A stretch of DNA of 10,604 bases from an uncultured Treponema sp. GTDB lineage: Bacteria > Spirochaetota > Spirochaetia > Treponematales > Treponemataceae. Both the position numbers and the translations under genes were made by a program. The DNA is taken from NCBI GenBank assembly GCA_937901865.1, contig CALDID010000051.1, positions 1 through 10,604 of the forward strand, given 5' to 3'. The notes under the pieces are model-generated. The model ran no database searches and was not told where the DNA came from. It was given only the letters and a program-made list of their open reading frames with translations. How positions within the stretch are numbered: position 1 is the first letter of the stretch; the number at the start of each line of letters is the position of its first letter. Positions 6,744-10,604 of the stretch are shown piece after piece.

Positions 6744-7064
6744 ATGGAATGGGGAATGCTTGCATTAGCGGCGGCTTTAGAAGTAACGTGGGCTTGTTCT
6801 ATGAAATATGCAGACGGATTTTCTAAAATAATTCCTACGCTCATCACTGTTATCGGTTATATTGCAAGTGCTGTTTTCTTATCGCTTGCGTTAAAAAAAC
6901 TCCCGCTCGGAACAGCTTATGCAATTTGGACAGGGTGCGGAATAATCGGCACATCTGTTTTAGGTGTATTTTTGTTTCAAGAGAAAGTAACATTTCCGCA
7001 AGCTGTGTGTATTTTTCTCATTGTAATCGGCATAGTTGGGTTAAAGCTATGGTCAAAGAAATAA
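6744..7064 (+). CDS. gdx: Small multidrug resistance family protein, Gdx (SugE) guanidinium-exporter subtype
   Basis: This 106-residue protein has four predicted membrane helices, the size and topology of SMR proteins, which work as antiparallel dimers in the inner membrane exchanging a substrate cation for protons. The essential Glu of helix 1 is E13, within EVTWACSMKYADGF. W16, S42, Y59 and W62 (GTAYAIWTG) fall at the positions described for the guanidinium exporter Gdx-Clo, which places it with Gdx rather than with broad quaternary-ammonium pumps such as EmrE. TGGAGG seven bases before the ATG supports the start. The leader upstream contains a terminator-like hairpin, so expression is probably conditional. 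The end overlaps the following acetyltransferase gene by 16 bases, so the two are co-transcribed. The SMR family is certain; the guanidinium substrate is inferred from residues and context. Confidence 0.92.
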   Translation: MEWGMLALAAALEVTWACSMKYADGFSKIIPTLITVIGYIASAVFLSLALKKLPLGTAYAIWTGCGIIGTSVLGVFLFQEKVTFPQAVCIFLIVIGIVGLKLWSKK

Positions 7065-7507
7065 CGCAAGCGGATGAAAAACAACGTATTGCACGAAAAG
7101 TATTAGAAGCGTTGCCCGCTTGGTTTGGAATAGAAGAAAGCAGAGAAGAATACATTAGCGAATGTGCAAATCTGACTTTTTTCGCTGCATACGATGATAA
7201 AAATCCTATTGGTTTTATTGCGCTCAAAGAAACGGGAAAAGACACGATAGAAGTATATGTAACAGGGATTCTCAAGGAATACCACAGAAAAGGCATAGGC
7301 AGGGAGCTTTTTGAAAAGACAAAAGCAGTCGCGAAAAAGCAGGGATACTCGTTTATTCAAGTTAAAACGGTGAAAATGGGGATTCATGACGAGTATGACA
7401 AAACAAATCTGTTTTATCGTGCGATGGGCTTTAAGGAATTTGAGGTATTCCCTACTTTATGGGACAAAGCAAATCCGTGCCAAGTCTATGTTATGGCTTT
7501 GAACTAA
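7049..7507 (+). CDS. GNAT-family N-acetyltransferase
   Basis: This 152-residue protein has the Gcn5-related acetyltransferase fold. Motif A, the acetyl-CoA pyrophosphate loop, is YHRKGIGREL (78-87, with R80-G82-G84). It is preceded by the strand IEVYVTGI and followed by a long helix, and the C-terminal part has NLFYRAMGFKEFE, typical of motif B. It should transfer an acetyl group from acetyl-CoA to an amine, but the substrate cannot be read from the sequence. I start it at the ATG at 7049, inside the end of gdx; the open frame extends further upstream, but only across the transmembrane-coding gdx sequence. No strong ribosome binding site precedes 7049, which suggests translation coupled to gdx. 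B. subtilis ykkB, an acetyltransferase gene encoded with the SMR pair ykkCD, offers a parallel pairing. Confidence 0.88.
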   Translation: MVKEITQADEKQRIARKVLEALPAWFGIEESREEYISECANLTFFAAYDDKNPIGFIALKETGKDTIEVYVTGILKEYHRKGIGRELFEKTKAVAKKQGYSFIQVKTVKMGIHDEYDKTNLFYRAMGFKEFEVFPTLWDKANPCQVYVMALN

Positions 7508-7527
7508 ATCTATTCGAGTAAAATCTG

Positions 7528-7556
7528 TTATGTGTTATAGGCAGCCGTGTTATAAT
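7528..7556 (+). promoter_or_regulatory. Extended -10 promoter of the Nudix gene
   Basis: TATAAT at 7551-7556 is a perfect -10 and is preceded by TGT (7548-7550), making an extended -10. The sequence 17 bases upstream (TTATGT) is a poor -35, which extended -10 promoters tolerate. The leader would be about 70 bases long. Confidence 0.55.
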
Positions 7557-7604
7557 GACGTTTAGCAGATATAGAGTAAGATTGTTAACACTCTCACAAG
7601 TACA

Positions 7605-7622
7605 GGATATTTAGGATATTTA
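7605..7622 (+). repeat. Perfect 9-bp tandem duplication in the Nudix gene leader
   Basis: GGATATTTA is repeated head to tail (7605-7613 and 7614-7622), immediately before the AGAGGAA ribosome binding site. It may be a slippage duplication; no function is evident. Confidence 0.6.
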
Positions 7623-7632
7623 TAGAGGAAAA

Positions 7633-8145
7633 ATGGAAGTAATACAATTAGTAAATGATGATTACAAAGGATATGTAAATAAGATTCGGCATGCTTCAAG
7701 AGGAATACTACTAAACAGCGGAAATGTTTTATTATGTTATGAATCAAATGAAGATAAATACATAATTCCTGGCGGTGGACAAGAAGATAATGAATCTCTT
7801 GAGCAATGTTGCGAAAGAGAAATGCTAGAAGAAACAGGAATAATTGTAAAAGCAAATACTTATTATCTTGAAATTGAAGAGCTCTTTTTAGATTGGCAAT
7901 ATATCAATCATTATTTTATGTGCGATATGATTGAAAACACGGGAAAAGTTCACCTCACTGAAAATGAAAAGCAAGCGGGGTATGAAACAGTTTGGATTCC
8001 ACTAGAAAAAGCTATAGAAATCTTTGGAAATTATGAGGCTTTTCATAAAACAAACATTGCAGATTACGGATTATACAGAAGAGAATTCCTCGCATTAACA
8101 AAAGCATATAGCCGTATAGCGCATAATAAAGAAATGGCTCTGTGA
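7633..8145 (+). CDS. Nudix hydrolase
   Basis: This 170-residue protein has a complete Nudix box, Gx5Ex7REUxEExGU, at 48-70: G48, E54, R62-E63, E66-E67 and G69-I70. This motif binds the metal ions that hydrolyse a nucleoside diphosphate linked to another group. The strand YIIPGGGQ leading into the box is typical. The C-terminal part has WIPLEKAIEIF, the family's closing helix region. The substrate cannot be deduced; sanitation of damaged nucleotides or turnover of nucleotide sugars or cofactors are both possible. The start is supported by AGAGGAA (7624-7630) just before the ATG and by an extended -10 promoter about 80 bases upstream. Codon use is more AT-rich than that of pgi, suggesting an accessory gene. 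It is separated by 66 bases from the next gene, with which it may share a transcript. Confidence 0.92.
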   Translation: MEVIQLVNDDYKGYVNKIRHASRGILLNSGNVLLCYESNEDKYIIPGGGQEDNESLEQCCEREMLEETGIIVKANTYYLEIEELFLDWQYINHYFMCDMIENTGKVHLTENEKQAGYETVWIPLEKAIEIFGNYEAFHKTNIADYGLYRREFLALTKAYSRIAHNKEMAL

Positions 8146-8211
8146 GGGAGTAGATTTATATTGTTGCTCTGCCGAAAAGATTATTATAGAAACAGCAACG
8201 GAGGTGCGTAA

Positions 8212-8571
8212 TTGTTCGGAATTAAATTATTTTCGGCGTGCAAGAAACAAGACGGCTCAAAGCTAAAAGCATACAAAACAGAAGCAGAGGCAAATGAAGC
8301 TATTTTGTATATAAAAAAACGCTACAGAACAGAACAAGTAAAATACAAATGCACAAAATGCGGCTGTTGGCACTTATCGCCAAAAGACAGGCAGACCCCA
8401 AATCACAAAAGCAACTGCTTAGATTCTACAGGAAAACCAAAACAGGCATATCCTACCAAAGAATCCGCAGAAACAAGAGCTAAAATCATTTTGAAAGAAC
8501 AGGGAAAAAAGCTCTACGTCTACAAATGCGATAAATGCGGAGAATATCACTTAACTCACAAGCACAGATGA
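8212..8571 (+). CDS. Small duplicated Cys/His (putative zinc-binding) protein
   Basis: I do not recognise a named family. The 119-residue protein consists of two copies of one unit, offset by 59 residues with no gaps. Unit 1 has C10, AY at 20-21, C47, C50 and H54; unit 2 has C69, AY at 79-80, C106, C109 and H113. Each follows C-x9-AYxT-(helix)-YKCxxCGxxHL, where the helix lies between the cysteines. CxxCGxxHL looks like half of a zinc ribbon, with the upstream Cys a possible fourth ligand. Similar short CxxCGxWHL proteins occur in phages and mobile regions. The start is TTG, chosen because GGAGG (8200-8204) sits seven bases upstream and no closer ATG exists. GTTGCT (8163-8168) and AGCAAC (8194-8199) form a possible hairpin just before this site. 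The 3' end overlaps convergent ruvC by 16 bases. It is rich in Lys, which would suit nucleic-acid binding. Confidence 0.8.
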   Translation: MFGIKLFSACKKQDGSKLKAYKTEAEANEAILYIKKRYRTEQVKYKCTKCGCWHLSPKDRQTPNHKSNCLDSTGKPKQAYPTKESAETRAKIILKEQGKKLYVYKCDKCGEYHLTHKHR

Positions 8572-9038
8572 TTTAAGTGTGTGATTGCCCCTGCTAGCGC
8601 GTCGGCAGCGTGGTCGGGCTTTGGCTCTTTTTCAAGGTGGAGAAGTATTTTAACGTACTGCTCCACTAATTTTTTATCTGCGGCGGCTGTTCCCGTAACC
8701 GAAAGTTTTATAGTGTTCGGCGTGTACTCCGTGAGCTTTATTCCCTTTTGCGCAAACAACAGCGCAACCACACCCCTCGCCTCTGCCACAGAAAGCGCAC
8801 TCGTTACATTGCGCGCAAAATAGAGCGTTTCCATACTCGCTTCCTGCGGTTTGAACTCGTCGATTATCGAAGAAAGATTTTCATAGATAAATAAGAGCCG
8901 TTTGCTTTTTTCCTCTTCAACCTTTGTTTCTATCACGCCATACGTTACGAGGTGCGGCACGCCGTTCACTACGTCGATTATGCCGATTCCCGTATTCGCA
9001 AGACCTGGGTCAATCCCGATGATTCTTATTGCTGACAT
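8556..9038 (-). CDS. ruvC: Holliday junction endonuclease RuvC
   Basis: RuvC resolves Holliday junctions during recombination by nicking two strands symmetrically, in concert with the RuvAB branch-migration motor. The 160-residue protein has the usual length and an RNase H-like fold. The metal-binding residues are D10 in IGIDPGLANTG, E70 in METLYF, and H143 with D146 in PDHAADALA, the D/E/H/D set described for Thermus RuvC. AEARGVV and the AITH segment near the C-terminus are also typical. The start, ATG at 9036-9038 on the minus strand, fits the family's N-terminus. No ribosome binding site precedes it, but a promoter lies so close that the message may be leaderless. ruvA and ruvB are not encoded in the window. 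The gene converges on the Cys/His protein gene and overlaps its 3' end by 16 bases. Confidence 0.97.
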   Translation of the reverse strand: MSAIRIIGIDPGLANTGIGIIDVVNGVPHLVTYGVIETKVEEEKSKRLLFIYENLSSIIDEFKPQEASMETLYFARNVTSALSVAEARGVVALLFAQKGIKLTEYTPNTIKLSVTGTAAADKKLVEQYVKILLHLEKEPKPDHAADALAGAITHLNHLCL

Positions 9039-9044
9039 TGCACT

Positions 9045-9074
9045 ATTCTAGCAAAATCCAGCATACTTTTTCAA
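9045..9074 (-). promoter_or_regulatory. ruvC promoter, probably giving a leaderless transcript
   Basis: On the minus strand, TTGAAA (9069-9074) is followed after 18 bases by TAGAAT (9045-9050). Only six bases (AGTGCA) separate the -10 from the ruvC ATG, so transcription should begin at or next to the start codon, consistent with the absence of a ribosome binding site. Confidence 0.55.
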
Positions 9075-9591
9075 TGGACACCGTAAACAACAAAAAAGCA
9101 GTGCTTTCTCAATACGCAACATCGGCGAACTTGAACACACGCATTTCAATCCACGAAAGATATTCCACAAACAAGCTCGGTTTTGTAAACTGGATTTTCT
9201 CTCATTACAAGCTAAGCGAAAGTGCAAAAGTGCTAGAATTAGGCTGTGGTACAGGCAATATGTGGCAAAATCGCGCTGAGATTATTGCAAATATGAGGCT
9301 TTATCACGTTCCTGATATTCACAAGGCGTTAAGCGAAGTCAGAAGAGTACTCAAAACAAACGGCTTTTTTATGCGGCGACTTACGGCGAGCATTTTACAA
9401 ATGTAGAGCGACTTGATTATGACGATTCGCTTGAAATCACGAACATCGATGATTTAATTTCGTCTATGACGGAGCTTTCTGCGTATCCAAAAGACAAAAT
9501 CAAAGCAGCTTTGAGCAAGAATCAGAAAAACGGCGTTTTGAGCATTCCCAAAGAATACGGGCTGTTTATGTGCAGAAAATATAAGTTCTAA
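9074..9591 (+). pseudogene. Class I SAM-dependent methyltransferase remnant (internal deletion plus frameshift)
   Basis: The 5' part encodes a typical start of a Methyltransf_11/25-like enzyme: HERYSTNKLGF, then SAM-binding motif I VLELGCGTGNMW. The frame then jumps directly from NRAEI to IANM-RLYHVPDIHKALSEVRRVLK, which in intact relatives lies after motifs II and III. This implies an in-frame internal deletion of very roughly 60 residues. After VLKTNGFF, at a run of six T (9365-9370), the frame shifts. One more T would restore YAATYGEHFTNVERLDYD and a continuous C-terminal part to the TAA at 9589-9591. In the present sequence the upstream frame stops at 9404-9406. With the middle of the Rossmann fold gone, it cannot be functional. 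No ribosome binding site precedes the ATG, and its start overlaps the ruvC -35. Confidence 0.8.
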
Positions 9592-9621
9592 TTTTTTCTA
9601 TCTCGAATATAATCAACGGTC

Positions 9622-9650
9622 TTGTAATTTAAAAAATCTCCTGGTATAAT
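9622..9650 (+). promoter_or_regulatory. Promoter of the 159-residue protein / HEPN cassette
   Basis: TTGTAA (9622-9627) and a perfect TATAAT (9645-9650) are 17 bases apart, with TGG (9642-9644) making an extended -10. Transcription would start near 9657, about 25 bases before the ATG at 9682. Confidence 0.7.
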
Positions 9651-9681
9651 AATTTCTAGATTAGGCTATTTGGAGAAATTT

Positions 9682-10161
9682 ATGCAAGATGAATTAATTA
9701 CTAATGAAATAAAGTGGTATAACAATGAAATCTTAACTATAAAAGAAAAAATAGCGACTTGGCTAAAAGAGTTCGGTTATACAGTCAACTGTACACAGGA
9801 AGAAAAAACGAACATAGAGGAACTTTCAGGGAAATATAAAACTTTTCAGTTTGTTTTTAATATTAACAATACTATGCATATCACACTTGAGCCTTATGGG
9901 ATTTGGATTATTGGTGCAAAAGGTCGTATAGATATAAAAGGCTCTTCTGGTTCTGAAAAATTAGTTTATTTTTGCAAAGGAGGTCCGGGGCTTAAGACTG
10001 AGATAAAAACAGATTCTGGAACTACTGTAGAAAAATCATCACATAGATATTTTGATAATGTCGATGAAGATGCATGGTATTGGTATGATGACAGTTCGTA
10101 TAGAAAAGTTGTAAAACTTTCTAAAGAAACTTTGTTAGCTTTACTGGAGAGAATTCAATGA
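9682..10161 (+). CDS. Hypothetical 159-residue protein paired with a HEPN protein
   Basis: I do not recognise this family. The protein has an N-terminal helical, Lys/Glu-rich part (about 1-30), then a probable beta-rich middle (TFQFVFNINN, IWIIGAKGRIDI), a Gly-rich turn (CKGGPG) and an aromatic, acidic stretch (EDAWYWYDDSSY) before a C-terminal helix. It has no signal peptide or membrane segment, so it is cytoplasmic. The start is the ATG at 9682, with GGAG six bases upstream (9672-9675); an in-frame TTG at 9670 overlaps that site and is rejected. A strong promoter lies just before it. Its TGA overlaps the ATG of the HEPN gene as ATGA, so the two are co-translated. Such pairing suggests an antitoxin or partner of the HEPN protein, which is inference only. 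The GC content is near 30%, lower than in core genes here, indicating acquired DNA. Confidence 0.8.
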   Translation: MQDELITNEIKWYNNEILTIKEKIATWLKEFGYTVNCTQEEKTNIEELSGKYKTFQFVFNINNTMHITLEPYGIWIIGAKGRIDIKGSSGSEKLVYFCKGGPGLKTEIKTDSGTTVEKSSHRYFDNVDEDAWYWYDDSSYRKVVKLSKETLLALLERIQ

Positions 10162-10604
10162 ACGATATTGTTGTCAATAATGTTTTTTCTGTTTATGAAG
10201 TAATTAAAGACTCCTTAAAAGTTACAAAGCGTTCTATAAATAAAAGTTTGTATCAGCTTCACAACAGAACATTGTTTATTGGTGAGCAAAAAGAAAAAAT
10301 GTTAAGTAAAATTGATGATGCTGAAAAAGAACTTGATGATATAATGATACTTTCTTTATTTGCATCTTTTGAAAGAGAATTAAGAATTTCAATTCAAACA
10401 CTTATCAATAACAACACGAATAAAGTCAATAAGACTTTGGAAAATATTATATCACTAACAACAGATTCTATTGAAAGATGGACTGTTGTAGATATGATAG
10501 ATTCTTTGAAAGATATAGTAAATAATGATTTGAGAGGAAAAACAAAACAGATATATGAATACAGAAACTGGGTTGCACATGGGAAAAATATAAATAAAAT
10601 ATTT
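10158..10604 (+). CDS. HEPN-domain protein, probably of the RiboL-PSP-HEPN group (3' end outside window)
   Basis: The frame opens at the ATGA overlap with the preceding gene and stays open for 149 codons to the window edge. The visible part is almost all helical. It contains LFASFERELRISIQ (67-80), then EYRNWVAHGKN (134-144), which holds the R-x4-H signature (R136, H141) of HEPN ribonucleases in the form RNxxAHG. Helix-FE-helix followed by RNWVAHG is what I associate with the RiboL-PSP-HEPN group. HEPN proteins of this kind are commonly toxins or effectors that cut RNA in toxin-antitoxin, abortive-infection or RM-linked systems. The catalytic Arg and His are present, so it may be active. GC is about 27%. 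The protein probably continues only a little further, but its true length is unknown. Confidence 0.75.
   Translation, partial: MNDIVVNNVFSVYEVIKDSLKVTKRSINKSLYQLHNRTLFIGEQKEKMLSKIDDAEKELDDIMILSLFASFERELRISIQTLINNNTNKVNKTLENIISLTTDSIERWTVVDMIDSLKDIVNNDLRGKTKQIYEYRNWVAHGKNINKIF

Noticed and set aside
6926..7048. A longer N-terminus for the acetyltransferase starting inside gdx
   Set aside because: The extra residues are an out-of-frame reading of the gdx membrane helices and resemble no GNAT N-terminus. The ATG at 7049 fits the family.
9365..9370. T6 run as a phase-variation switch for the methyltransferase
   Set aside because: A six-base run is short for slippage switching, and the internal deletion would leave the protein inactive even in the restored frame.
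1..10604. CRISPR arrays, tRNA or rRNA genes, insertion sequences
   Set aside because: No regularly spaced identical repeats, no cloverleaf or rRNA-like segments and no transposase were seen on either strand.

Overview
The window most likely comes from a host- or gut-associated Treponema (Spirochaetes). The strongest clue is the glucose-6-phosphate isomerase, whose sequence closely resembles treponemal Pgi as I remember it. The overall base composition is moderately AT-rich, and the mix of core genes with defence islands also fits. The species is not identifiable from the sequence alone.

Left part (1-4126): a restriction-modification locus of the Type ISP (single-polypeptide, LlaGI/LlaBIII-like) family. 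The usual single protein is split. The first reading frame, open at the left edge, carries the end of the helicase and the adenine methyltransferase. The third carries the target-recognition and C-terminal part. Between them, joined by an ATGA start/stop overlap on each side, sits a complete YhcG/DUF1016 PD-(D/E)xK nuclease gene. The three frames look like one translationally coupled operon encoding a multi-subunit version of a normally fused enzyme.

Middle (4127-7507): core metabolism and efflux. argR encodes an arginine repressor and is preceded by two ARG-box-like sites with the textbook 3-bp spacing. pgi follows, with its own good promoter and a strong hairpin after it. Next is a Gdx-type small multidrug resistance protein (guanidinium exporter), preceded by a structured leader with a terminator-like hairpin just before its ribosome binding site. 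A GNAT acetyltransferase overlaps its end by 16 bases.

Right part (7508-10604): a Nudix hydrolase; a small protein made of two copies of a Cys/His putative zinc-binding unit; ruvC on the minus strand, converging on the zinc protein gene and apparently leaderless; the remains of a SAM-dependent methyltransferase (internal deletion plus frameshift); and an AT-rich two-gene cassette. That cassette encodes an unrecognised 159-residue protein, overlapped by ATGA with a HEPN-domain protein that runs off the right edge. It is a plausible toxin-antitoxin or abortive-infection module.

The two most notable regions are therefore the nuclease nested inside a split Type ISP enzyme and the HEPN cassette. 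The Gdx leader is a third candidate for follow-up.
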